From: JBCBST01 sp039819115
GTDB lineage: Bacteria > Bacteroidota > Rhodothermia > Balneolales > Balneolaceae
Direction of reading: 5' to 3'
NCBI GenBank assembly: GCA_039819115.1
Contig: JBCBST010000047.1
Span: 1 to 21,883, forward strand
DNA length: 21,883 bases
Shown: positions 5,577 to 13,116 of the stretch, piece after piece
How positions within the stretch are numbered: the first letter of the stretch is position 1
Layout: every line of letters begins with the position of its first letter
The notes under the pieces: model-generated
The model's input: the letters and a program-made list of their open reading frames with translations, nothing else
Told to the model about the DNA's origin: nothing
Databases searched by the model: none
Program-made: the position numbers and the translations under genes

Positions 5577-8147
5577 CTACGCCTTGATTACGACCAGGGT
5601 CATATCATCAGACTGCTTCGCATTTCCTACAAAGGTACGAACATCTCGCGTAATAACGTCTAAAATAGATTTGGCGTCTAAATCGGCTGTATGTTTTAAC
5701 AATTCTTCCATACGCTCCTCTCCATAAAACTGACCACTGATATTCTGTGCTTCTGTAATTCCATCTGTATACAGCACTAGTACGTCTCCTGTTCTGAGAT
5801 GTAATGTTGACTCCTCAGCGCACTCCTCAAACTTATCTCCCTTTACCATTCCGAGGGCCAGCCCCTTCGGTTTAAGCCACTCCATTTCTCCATTTGCTCT
5901 TTTGATTAGTGGGAAGTTATGCCCTGCACGAACATATGTGAACGTTTTATGGCGGGCATCCAATACTCCATAAATCATAGAGATGAACGTACCCTTGGTG
6001 GCATGCTCGTTAAACAATCGGTTGGCCTGTGTTAACAGCTTTGCAGGAGATTCCATAATGTTGCACAGGCTGTGAATGACGCCTTTGGCAAACGTCATAT
6101 AAAACGCAGCCTTTATACCTTTTCCACTCACATCGCCAATGGTAATAGCTGCTTTGTCTTCTTCCAGTTCAATGATATCATAATAATCACCGCCTGTATC
6201 CTGGGCAGGTTTACACATGCCGGAAAACTCAACAAAGTTAAATTTTGGTATACGGGAAGGAAGGAACGAGATTTGTACAGCCCGTGCGATGTCAAGCTCC
6301 TGGCGAATCCGCGCCTGCTTGGCCTGCTCCTCAATATAACCTGGCGTGTAGGTGGGAAGAGTTTCCTGCTCTTTACCCGTAATAACGAAGTAAAAGCCCA
6401 CAGCCGATAACGTTGCAAAAATACCCATAAACGCAATGAAGGGTACCATATCGGGGGAGTTTTGCACAATCCAGCCTGTTTCCTGGCTTTCAATACTCAG
6501 GAAAAAGAGATAAGTAAGAGTGGTGGTCAGGAAATCGTATTTGATGAATACCACACCCAGCGAAAAACCCAGTAGAATATTCAGATAAAAGGTGTGCTCA
6601 CTGGAGATAAAAGTTACGGGTGATGAAAGATTAATAGCTCCGTAAATGATGGCAGAAACCACAGGAACGATCCACGGTGTTTTTATGAGCGTTCGTAAAT
6701 GGTTTGCGGCAAACAAAAACCCAATCATGACAAAAACAACCGTAATGAGGATGGATTTAATGATGTTACCGACCGTAAAGAATGCAAAATGATCAGAATT
6801 CAACCATATATCTCCGGACAACTGCGCCTCAGGAACAAACAACAGATAGAGCGCTACTATGGCTGTTCCTATTCCGGTGAACCCAATGGCCCTTAACAAA
6901 GCAAGGCCTACCGGTTTATTCTTAAAGATTCCCCCCCGAAGTAAATCCCAGCTCATAAGGCTCTCAGGAAAGTACTGACGGGTAATCGAATCACTGGTTG
7001 CGGTAATCACAAACAGCATCACCACAAACAGAGAGGAGATCATGCCTGAAATGAAAATAACACCCAACAAATTTCCGGGCCCTACACCTAAAAAAGATCC
7101 TCCACCCGGCGCGAAATAATTCTCTAATATCAGGATAGGAACCAGGAACCCACCAATCAGCGAGGTGACCAGTGCAGGCTTGGAATCTACCGCTTTAGCA
7201 AGTACCCGCATTGAAAACACAACCAATACCCAAACCGCGAGAATGCTCAAAATAATATATGCCAGTACTTCCTTTACATCGTGAAAATTATCCTCGTTCT
7301 TGTAGTTCATCCCGTGGTTAATCTTCATCTCCTGAAGGCTTCCGGCGGGCAAAATGCCCACATCAATAGTAGGCTTCATCCCCATGATAGGAGTCTTTGC
7401 GGTAAGGTGTCCCGTGGCAATGCGTAGGTTACTCTCTTCTGAAAACGTGACGGAATCACGTTCAAATTCTGTTTTTGCCCAATATGAGTTTTTGAGGTAA
7501 TACTCTATCAGCTTCCATATACGTTCTTCAGAGTTATTATCTGTAGGCACGCCATCTTCGTCTACCTGAAGAAAGTTATCCACGATATTCTCCGACCAGA
7601 TTCGTTGCTTACCCGGAGAATCGACCTGTTGAAATATCAACAACGCATCGATGAGCGTATCTACCTGAAACGGTGTAATTGGCGTACTTCTGAACCCTGA
7701 CACATAGCCTAATGCTTTTCGGTTGGAAGGCATTTTTTCGTACAGATAGTCCGGAGAGGCCTCGAATGAAACCAGCTTCCCGTCCAGACTCCAGGCAAGC
7801 TTAATCTGATCTATCGGGTTCATAACCTCCCAGTAGAATAACGGGAAACGTTTGTTCAATCCCCTGCCTACCTCATCATTAAATCCAAGTGCTCCAACTT
7901 CAGTCTGAAGGGAGTCAATAACCGTTCGTTCTGTTTCTAATGACCCAAATAGCTTGTTATCTGTACCAATATTCCACTGGTTCAGCAAATTCTTACTTTG
8001 GTCAATTACCTCATCGCGCGACATATCAATGTCGATTAATGAAGCAGGATGAAGGTTGGGATATAGCGAAAAGTACACCATAAACCCCACTACGCCTATA
8101 CCGAGTAAGACATAATCCCTAAAGAAACGTCGATTTACAAAGCTCAT
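5577..8147 (-). CDS. Membrane-bound SpoIIE/PP2C-family serine/threonine phosphatase
   Basis: This is an 856-aa signalling phosphatase. Layout: one transmembrane helix (about 13-30), a large extracytoplasmic domain (about 31-290), a multi-helix membrane region (about 291-595), a coiled-coil linker ('RQELDIARAVQISFLP', about 615-630) and a C-terminal SpoIIE/RsbU-type PP2C domain (about 635-856). The metal and catalytic motifs are intact: DTGGDYYD (650-657), GDVSGKG (671-677), YTDG (793-796) and SDDMT (846-850). Known: such enzymes dephosphorylate anti-sigma-factor antagonists in partner-switching pathways in response to a sensed signal. The N-terminal two thirds are presumably the sensor. The partner antagonist and anti-sigma genes are not in this window. 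It is first in an apparent operon with a thioredoxin-fold protein and an MntR-like regulator, and is divergent from the NRDE gene. Start ATG 8147 directly precedes the first membrane helix. Confidence 0.93.
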   Translation of the reverse strand: MSFVNRRFFRDYVLLGIGVVGFMVYFSLYPNLHPASLIDIDMSRDEVIDQSKNLLNQWNIGTDNKLFGSLETERTVIDSLQTEVGALGFNDEVGRGLNKRFPLFYWEVMNPIDQIKLAWSLDGKLVSFEASPDYLYEKMPSNRKALGYVSGFRSTPITPFQVDTLIDALLIFQQVDSPGKQRIWSENIVDNFLQVDEDGVPTDNNSEERIWKLIEYYLKNSYWAKTEFERDSVTFSEESNLRIATGHLTAKTPIMGMKPTIDVGILPAGSLQEMKINHGMNYKNEDNFHDVKEVLAYIILSILAVWVLVVFSMRVLAKAVDSKPALVTSLIGGFLVPILILENYFAPGGGSFLGVGPGNLLGVIFISGMISSLFVVMLFVITATSDSITRQYFPESLMSWDLLRGGIFKNKPVGLALLRAIGFTGIGTAIVALYLLFVPEAQLSGDIWLNSDHFAFFTVGNIIKSILITVVFVMIGFLFAANHLRTLIKTPWIVPVVSAIIYGAINLSSPVTFISSEHTFYLNILLGFSLGVVFIKYDFLTTTLTYLFFLSIESQETGWIVQNSPDMVPFIAFMGIFATLSAVGFYFVITGKEQETLPTYTPGYIEEQAKQARIRQELDIARAVQISFLPSRIPKFNFVEFSGMCKPAQDTGGDYYDIIELEEDKAAITIGDVSGKGIKAAFYMTFAKGVIHSLCNIMESPAKLLTQANRLFNEHATKGTFISMIYGVLDARHKTFTYVRAGHNFPLIKRANGEMEWLKPKGLALGMVKGDKFEECAEESTLHLRTGDVLVLYTDGITEAQNISGQFYGEERMEELLKHTADLDAKSILDVITRDVRTFVGNAKQSDDMTLVVIKA

Positions 8148-8159
8148 GGGGGTGCTGTA

Positions 8160-8169
8160 CGCAAAATTG
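8160..8169 (-). promoter_or_regulatory. Possible -7 element for the phosphatase operon
   Basis: Read on the - strand this is CAATTTTGCG, one mismatch from the Bacteroidetes -7 consensus TAnnTTTG. It lies 12 nt before the ATG of the SpoIIE-type gene, implying a very short leader. The GCG following it resembles the elements before nhaC and lgt. No good -33 TTTG is apparent. Weak call. Confidence 0.3.
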
Positions 8170-8224
8170 AAAATTGGTTGCGGAATATGCTTAGTTTTCG
8201 CACGAATTAAAAAAACGTGGTTCC

Positions 8225-8992
8225 ATGTGCCTTATCGCTTTTGCCCATCGTGTACACCCAACATACAAGCTTATACTTGTTGCTAATCGGGATGAATTTT
8301 ATAAACGGCCTACCCGAAAGGCTCAGTTTTGGACAGAAGAGCAACACCCCGAACTATTGGGAGGAAAGGATCTGGAAGCCGGCGGTATGTGGATGGGACT
8401 AAATAGCGATGGGAGGTGGGCTGCCTTAACAAACTACCGTGACCCATCCATACATAAAGAAAACCCGCCCAGCAGAGGCTCGCTGGTACTCGACTATTTA
8501 AAAGACAGCCCATCTGCAGAGAGCTACCTCGAAAACCTTCCTATACCTGATCAGTACAATGGGTTCAATCTGTTAACCTGGGATTGGAAGGGGTTTTACC
8601 ATTTTTCGAATCAAACAGGTGAGATCACTAACATAGAACCCGGAATTCATGGTGTAAGTAATGCCCTATTAAATACTCCCTGGCCTAAACTGAAACGTGC
8701 AAAAAACGCTCTGGAACGAACAATAAAACACGATGTGATTGAAACGTCTGAATTGCTTGATCTACTTGTTAACACGGAGAAAGCAGCCGACGAAGACCTT
8801 CCGGATACAGGGATTCCATACGAATGGGAAAAAGCTATTTCATCGATGTTTATCAAAACCGAGCGATACGGTACTCGCTGTACTTCCGTTCTACTTATCG
8901 ATTATGAAGGGAATATTCAGTTTACGGAACGTCGGTACCTGGAGGGCACAATTACCATCGAAGACGAGCAAACGTACCGCATCAATGGATAA
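8225..8992 (+). CDS. NRDE (TANGO2-like) family protein
   Basis: This is a 255-aa cytoplasmic protein of the NRDE/TANGO2 (Ser/Thr-rich T10) family. Seen: an N-terminal 'MCLIAFA' with Cys2 directly after the initiator Met, the eponymous Asn-Arg-Asp-Glu motif (residues 21-24), 'GGMWMGLN..GRWAALTN' (53-70), 'HGVSNALLNTPWPK' (142-155) and a C-terminal 'YGTRCTSVLL'. Its length fits the family. Known: the fold is related to Ntn hydrolases, and the exposed Cys2 is the candidate nucleophile. The human relative TANGO2 has been linked to haem or acyl-lipid handling, but the bacterial role is unsettled. It is divergent from the phosphatase gene (77-nt gap) and is followed after 68 nt by nhaC. No signal peptide is seen. 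The family call is firm; its biochemical function is unknown. Confidence 0.93.
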   Translation: MCLIAFAHRVHPTYKLILVANRDEFYKRPTRKAQFWTEEQHPELLGGKDLEAGGMWMGLNSDGRWAALTNYRDPSIHKENPPSRGSLVLDYLKDSPSAESYLENLPIPDQYNGFNLLTWDWKGFYHFSNQTGEITNIEPGIHGVSNALLNTPWPKLKRAKNALERTIKHDVIETSELLDLLVNTEKAADEDLPDTGIPYEWEKAISSMFIKTERYGTRCTSVLLIDYEGNIQFTERRYLEGTITIEDEQTYRING

Positions 8993-9020
8993 TCCATGCG
9001 GATTGATGTTAACAATTTCG

Positions 9021-9030
9021 TAATTTGGCG
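9021..9030 (+). promoter_or_regulatory. Possible promoter element TAATTTGGCG before nhaC
   Basis: TAATTTGG differs by one base from TAnnTTTG and lies 30 nt before the chosen nhaC ATG. The same 10-mer occurs upstream of lgt (19972-19981) at a similar distance, which is the main reason to report it. No clear -33 partner was found. Confidence 0.35.
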
Positions 9031-9060
9031 CGCTTTACGTTCTAAACACAGCCGTTGCAT

Positions 9061-10524
9061 ATGACCAAATCTTATAGAAAACCTGCGTTATGGGAAGCTT
9101 TGGTGCCCATTCTTTTTTTGGTTGTTGCCCTGTTTATTAATGTGCGCATTTTTGGAGATGCCTCACTGGATGGCTCTAATCAGATCATTTTAATTCTTTC
9201 AGCTGCAGTTGCAACGCTTATTGCTTTTCGGTTAGGATATGGTTGGATGGAAATCCGACGTGGAATTACCAAAACTATCGCCTCTGCTATTCCTTCCATC
9301 ATCATCCTTCTGTTGATTGGTTCCCTGGCAGGTACCTGGCTAATCAGTGGAATTGTACCCGCCATGATTTACTATGGCCTGCAGATTTTAAATCCAACCA
9401 TATTTCTGGTTGCAGCCTGTATAGTTTGTGCCATTGTATCTATTGCCACCGGTTCTTCCTGGACGACTGCAGCAACTGTTGGTATTGCATTAGTGGGTAT
9501 CGGCAAAGCTCTGGGTCTGGCTGAAGGAATGGTTGCAGGAGCCATTATCTCCGGTTCCTATTTTGGAGATAAAATGTCTCCCTTATCCGATACCACTAAC
9601 CTGGCACCTGCTATGGCAGGAACAGATTTGTTTACGCATATCCGGTATATGGCCTATACCACTGTTCCTTCCATCTCTATTGCTCTTGTCTTGTTCTTAA
9701 TTCTCGGATTTACGAACGGTGAGGTCACTCAAACGGTAGACACACAAACCATCCTGGATGCGATATCTTCTAACTTTACCATTAATGGTTGGTTGTTCAT
9801 TGTACCCCTTGTGGTAATCGGGTTGATTGTGAAGAAAGTAAACGCCATTCCATCTATTCTGATCGGCACTTTATTAGGAGCCATTTTTGCACTGATTTTC
9901 CAGCCTGATGTGATCCGCTCAGTGGCAGGTTGGAGTACGGGAGGCTGGGAAGAGGTCTATGTGGGGGTTATGAAAGCGATGTACGGAGATATTGCCATTG
10001 TAACAGGGAACGAAGTCGTTGATGATCTCTTAAGCTCAGGAGGCATGTATGGAATGCTGGGAACCGTGTGGCTTATCGTATCTGCTATGATTTTTGGAGG
10101 CGTTATGGAAAGCAGCGGCCTGCTTAAACGCATTGCCCAGGCCGTGGTATCTACCGTAAATAGTACAGGCGCACTTATTTCATCAACGGTAGGAACCTGT
10201 GTATTCTTTAACATCACCGCATCCGATCAATATCTTGCCATCGTCGTGCCCGGACGGATGTATGCCGACATCTACAAAGACCAGGGGTTAGCCCCCGAAA
10301 ACCTGAGCCGGACCCTGGAAGATTCCGGAACCGTGACTTCTGTGCTGGTACCCTGGAATACCTGCGGTGCGTATCATGCCAATGTGTTAGGTGTGGCTAC
10401 CTTCACGTATCTTCCATTTGCCTTTTTCAATCTCATCAGTCCGTTGATGACCATGGCCTTTGCTATCCTGAAGATCAAGATCAGAAAGCTGGACAAAGAA
10501 CCCATAAAGGAAACATCGGTTTAA
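9061..10524 (+). CDS. nhaC: Na+/H+ antiporter, NhaC family
   Basis: This is a 487-aa inner-membrane secondary transporter of about 11-12 hydrophobic helices that exchanges Na+ for H+ and supports sodium and pH homeostasis, fitting a marine or halophilic host. Diagnostic NhaC segments are intact: 'GSSWTTAATVG' (131-141) and 'GSYFGDKMSPLSDTTNLA' (165-182). A second half contains 'ITASDQYLAIVVPGRMY' and 'PWNTCGAYH', also typical. The open frame begins with TTG 9055, but ATG 9061, two codons later, is the better start because the natural N-terminus 'MTKSYRKPALWEA' then leads straight into the first helix. The gene stands alone between the NRDE gene and convergent gltX. Some NhaC-family members exchange organic substrates (for example malate/lactate), so the exact substrate is inferred from the family. 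Confidence 0.92.
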   Translation: MTKSYRKPALWEALVPILFLVVALFINVRIFGDASLDGSNQIILILSAAVATLIAFRLGYGWMEIRRGITKTIASAIPSIIILLLIGSLAGTWLISGIVPAMIYYGLQILNPTIFLVAACIVCAIVSIATGSSWTTAATVGIALVGIGKALGLAEGMVAGAIISGSYFGDKMSPLSDTTNLAPAMAGTDLFTHIRYMAYTTVPSISIALVLFLILGFTNGEVTQTVDTQTILDAISSNFTINGWLFIVPLVVIGLIVKKVNAIPSILIGTLLGAIFALIFQPDVIRSVAGWSTGGWEEVYVGVMKAMYGDIAIVTGNEVVDDLLSSGGMYGMLGTVWLIVSAMIFGGVMESSGLLKRIAQAVVSTVNSTGALISSTVGTCVFFNITASDQYLAIVVPGRMYADIYKDQGLAPENLSRTLEDSGTVTSVLVPWNTCGAYHANVLGVATFTYLPFAFFNLISPLMTMAFAILKIKIRKLDKEPIKETSV

Positions 10525-10674
10525 TCAACCAGTCGTACGCACAGATGATAACCAAGGCCAGGTATTATTTATGAAATACTCGAAATACTTCCCGAAAGGT
10601 TCGAAAAATGAGGGTATCCGAGTCGCTTTCTTAATATCATTACTCATCAATCCGGTAGAATTCGAACCCTCAGC
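10525..10674. other. Convergent intergenic gap between nhaC and gltX, no gene seen
   Basis: These 150 bp between two stop codons hold no supported gene. GAAATACT occurs twice at 9-nt spacing (10573-10580 and 10582-10589), and an imperfect stem-loop can be drawn from TCGAA at 10580-10584 and TTCGA at 10600-10604. It could act as a weak bidirectional terminator, but neither strand has a following T-run. Confidence 0.3.
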
Positions 10675-12156
10675 TTAACCCAATTTCTCGAGAGCAACGT
10701 CAATCCTTCTCAGTACAGCTTCCTTCCCGATAAGCTCCAGAGCCGGAAACAGATCCGGTCCGAACCCCTGGCCGGAAACAGCAATACGTAACGGCATCAT
10801 CAGTTTACCAAAACCAACCTGAGCTTCGGCAACCGTTTCCTCCAGTTTGGCTTTTAACGTAGAAGCAATAAACTCGGACCCAGATAGACCTTCAATTTTG
10901 TTACGATATGTAAGAACCAATCGCGGGCTATCGTCTTTCCACTTTTTCAGAGCCCCTTCATCGTACGATTCAGGGTCATCAAAAAAGAACGCTCCCATAT
11001 CCAGATATTCATCCACTTTTGCCACCCGCTCATGCAAGAGCTTGATAACCGTGGTTAGATATGCATCCGATTGCACATCAATATTCTGTTCGGATGCCAG
11101 GTCTTTGATTCGTGGGAGTAGTTGTTCTACCGATTGGGCACGCAGATAATGCTCATTATACCACATTAACTTCTTGTGATTGAATACCGCCCCACCCTTG
11201 CTCACTCTTTCCAGTGTAAACAATGCATAAAGCTCGGTTATAGAATGAATTTCGGAATCATCGCCAGGGCTCCATCCCATGTATGCCAGAAAATTCGAAA
11301 GCGCTTCTGGCTCATAGTGGCCCAGTATATAATCTTTTGTGCTTACCGGAATACCCTCGCTCTCGGCTTTACGTTTAGACAACTTTCCTCCGCTGGGTGA
11401 CATAATCAGTGGCAAATGGGCCATTACCGGTGCTTCCCAGCCCAGATATTGGTATAACAACATATGTTTAGGAGCTGAACTAAGCCATTCCTCACCCCGT
11501 ATTACATGGGTAATACCCATTTCATGATCATCTACCACATTAGCCAAATGATAGGTAGGCATACCATCAGATTTAACGAGCACCTGATCATCGAGCCCTT
11601 TCGTTTCAAAAGAAACAACTCCTCGAATCGTATCCTCAAATCGGACCGTTTCACTCCTCGGCATCTTCAGGCGAATCACATATTCATCACCTGCCTTAAG
11701 CCTGCGTTGCACCTCCTCCTGGGGAAGGACCAGGCTATTCTTCATTGATTGGCGCGTAATGTAATCGTACTTGGGTGAAGGATTACCTGATTTTTTAAGA
11801 CGCTCACGCATTTCTTCAATCTCTTCGGATGTATCAAACGCATAGTATGCATGTCCGGCGTCAATCAGTTGTCGGGCATATTCCGCGTAACGCTCTTTCC
11901 GTTCACTTTGTCGGTATGGACCAAAGTCTCCCCCTTTTCCCGGTCCCTCATCAATGGTCATGCCCGCCCATTCTAAAGACGTGATAATATCTTGCTCCGC
12001 CTCGGCTACATAGCGGGATTGATCGGTATCTTCTATGCGGAGGACGAAAGTTCCTCCATGATGTCGGGCAAACAAATAGTTATAAAGGGCGGTTCTTAGC
12101 CCTCCAATATGTAGAAATCCCGTTGGGGAAGGCGCAAAACGTACTCGAACGCTCAT
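10675..12156 (-). CDS. gltX: Glutamyl-tRNA synthetase
   Basis: This is a 493-aa class I aminoacyl-tRNA synthetase that charges tRNA-Glu, and also tRNA-Gln in organisms that use the amidotransferase route. Seen: the Rossmann-fold entry 'RFAPSPTGFLHIGGLRTAL' with the HIGH-type signature HIGG (16-19), the family block 'GDEYVIRLKMP' and the KMSKS-type loop KLSKR (258-262), followed by the C-terminal anticodon-binding helical region. Length is normal for bacterial GluRS. The cysteines of the zinc site found in E. coli GluRS are absent at the corresponding 'YYAFDTSEE' segment, as in many other bacteria. The gene is monocistronic by layout: convergent with nhaC and divergent from the WbqC-like gene. 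A consensus -7 box lies 32 nt upstream of the ATG. Whether the enzyme is discriminating cannot be read here. Confidence 0.98.
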   Translation of the reverse strand: MSVRVRFAPSPTGFLHIGGLRTALYNYLFARHHGGTFVLRIEDTDQSRYVAEAEQDIITSLEWAGMTIDEGPGKGGDFGPYRQSERKERYAEYARQLIDAGHAYYAFDTSEEIEEMRERLKKSGNPSPKYDYITRQSMKNSLVLPQEEVQRRLKAGDEYVIRLKMPRSETVRFEDTIRGVVSFETKGLDDQVLVKSDGMPTYHLANVVDDHEMGITHVIRGEEWLSSAPKHMLLYQYLGWEAPVMAHLPLIMSPSGGKLSKRKAESEGIPVSTKDYILGHYEPEALSNFLAYMGWSPGDDSEIHSITELYALFTLERVSKGGAVFNHKKLMWYNEHYLRAQSVEQLLPRIKDLASEQNIDVQSDAYLTTVIKLLHERVAKVDEYLDMGAFFFDDPESYDEGALKKWKDDSPRLVLTYRNKIEGLSGSEFIASTLKAKLEETVAEAQVGFGKLMMPLRIAVSGQGFGPDLFPALELIGKEAVLRRIDVALEKLG

Positions 12157-12187
12157 AGCATGATCTGGTTTTAAAATTCAAAGCTTA

Positions 12188-12195
12188 CAAAGTTA
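12188..12195 (-). promoter_or_regulatory. -7 promoter box for gltX
   Basis: On the - strand this reads TAACTTTG, an exact match to the Bacteroidetes -7 consensus TAnnTTTG. It is 31 nt before the gltX ATG, predicting a leader of about 25 nt. A -33 TTTG is not obvious. This is the best promoter candidate in the window. Confidence 0.55.
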
Positions 12196-12282
12196 AGCAA
12201 AACCGACTCCTAAATCCCCGGTTTGATCGACACATTTTCTTACCTTCCTTTTTTAAAAGTACAGCCAGTCTATCCCCAATCA

Positions 12283-12948
12283 TTGAAGATTGCCCTTCTA
12301 CACCCTCAGTTTGCTCCTAATCTTTACGATTTGGCTTCCATGATACATGCCGATCGTATCATTTGGCAGGATACCGAACCGTGGTCGCGCAAAGGGAGAA
12401 GTCACCGGGCCAAAATACGCACAGCGGATGGATTCCAGTGGGTTAACATTCCGATAAAAACCGAAGATAAAGGCAAGTCGAATGGGGAGGTTCGCATAGA
12501 TCATAACCAGGATTGGATTACTCCGTTTTGGTATGCATTAGAATATAATTACCGGAACAGTATCTATTTTGACGTGTATGAACCAGAATTACGGGCCGAC
12601 CTGAAACATGCAAGGGAAATAGATCGCCTGATTTCGTTCAACATCTATTTTATCAAACGTTTATTCCGCTATCTGGAACTGAACCTCACGATTGAATATG
12701 CCAGCAGTATAAAAGAGTATGACACTGATCCGGATCATCTGTTACATACACTACACGCCTCTACCTTATTCATGGAACACCAGGCTCGTAATTATCAAAG
12801 GCAGGCCACCCACGTAGATAAGGCCATGATTCAACACCCAAGATATCGCCAACACTTTCCCGGTTTCATTGAAGAGTGCTCCATATTAGACGTATTATTT
12901 GAGTATGGTCCGGAGAGTTTTGAACTATTAGATGGTTTGTACACTTGA
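12283..12948 (+). CDS. WbqC-like family protein
   Basis: This is a protein of about 221 aa of the WbqC-like family. No ATG is available, and the frame can begin at TTG 12223 (241 aa) or TTG 12283. I prefer 12283 because family members begin with a 'KIALLHPQF'-type strand. The extra 20 residues would also leave little leader sequence. Seen: 'KIALLHPQFAPNLYDLASM', 'WSRKGRSHRAKI', 'WVNIPI', 'RIDHNQDWITPFWYALEYNY', and a helical C-terminal half with 'HPRYRQHFPGF'. Known: WbqC-like proteins are found in O-antigen and other surface-polysaccharide loci, but their enzymatic activity is not established. No signal peptide or membrane helix is seen. It is divergent from gltX, and a 51-aa membrane microprotein starts 9 nt after its stop, so it may head that transcript. 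Confidence 0.85.
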   Translation: MKIALLHPQFAPNLYDLASMIHADRIIWQDTEPWSRKGRSHRAKIRTADGFQWVNIPIKTEDKGKSNGEVRIDHNQDWITPFWYALEYNYRNSIYFDVYEPELRADLKHAREIDRLISFNIYFIKRLFRYLELNLTIEYASSIKEYDTDPDHLLHTLHASTLFMEHQARNYQRQATHVDKAMIQHPRYRQHFPGFIEECSILDVLFEYGPESFELLDGLYT

Positions 12949-12957
12949 AATCAACCC

Positions 12958-13113
12958 ATGCTTAGTAATACTTTTACAACCTTAAGTTACCTGTTCGCTT
13001 TGCCCGAAAACTCATCTAAAAACTGGAATGCGATTTATCTGGGGGTTTTTCTATTAGGCCTTCTGTTTATTGCCGTATTTTGGTGGTTTACCTCAACGTA
13101 CAATTTACCCTGA
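12958..13113 (+). CDS. 51-aa single-span membrane microprotein preceding the symporter
   Basis: This short ORF starts with ATG 12958 and ends with TGA 13111-13113. The protein has a polar N-terminal part (MLSNTFTTLS..., ending in PENSSKNW), one strong transmembrane segment of about 19 residues (about 26-44, 'IYLGVFLLGLLFIAVFWW') and a short polar tail (TSTYNLP). Its stop is 3 nt from the symporter start, and its own start is 9 nt after the WbqC-like stop, so translational coupling is likely. Known precedents are small membrane partners of sodium:solute symporters (YjcH with ActP, YhdT with PanF, DUF4212 proteins), which motivates the inferred role as an accessory subunit. No similarity to those families is recognised. 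The evidence is position, codon continuity and hydrophobicity only. Confidence 0.68.
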   Translation: MLSNTFTTLSYLFALPENSSKNWNAIYLGVFLLGLLFIAVFWWFTSTYNLP

Positions 13114-13116
13114 GCT

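Noticed and set aside
6128..6493. A 121-aa - strand frame inside the phosphatase gene
   Set aside because: It is a shifted-frame shadow of the SpoIIE-domain coding region, with no recognisable domain and no start context.
10643..10668. A GGTTCGAAT-like T-arm motif on the - strand downstream of gltX
   Set aside because: It recalls a tRNA T-loop, but the flanking bases do not form the required 5-bp T-stem, and no acceptor stem, anticodon arm or CCA end can be drawn around it.
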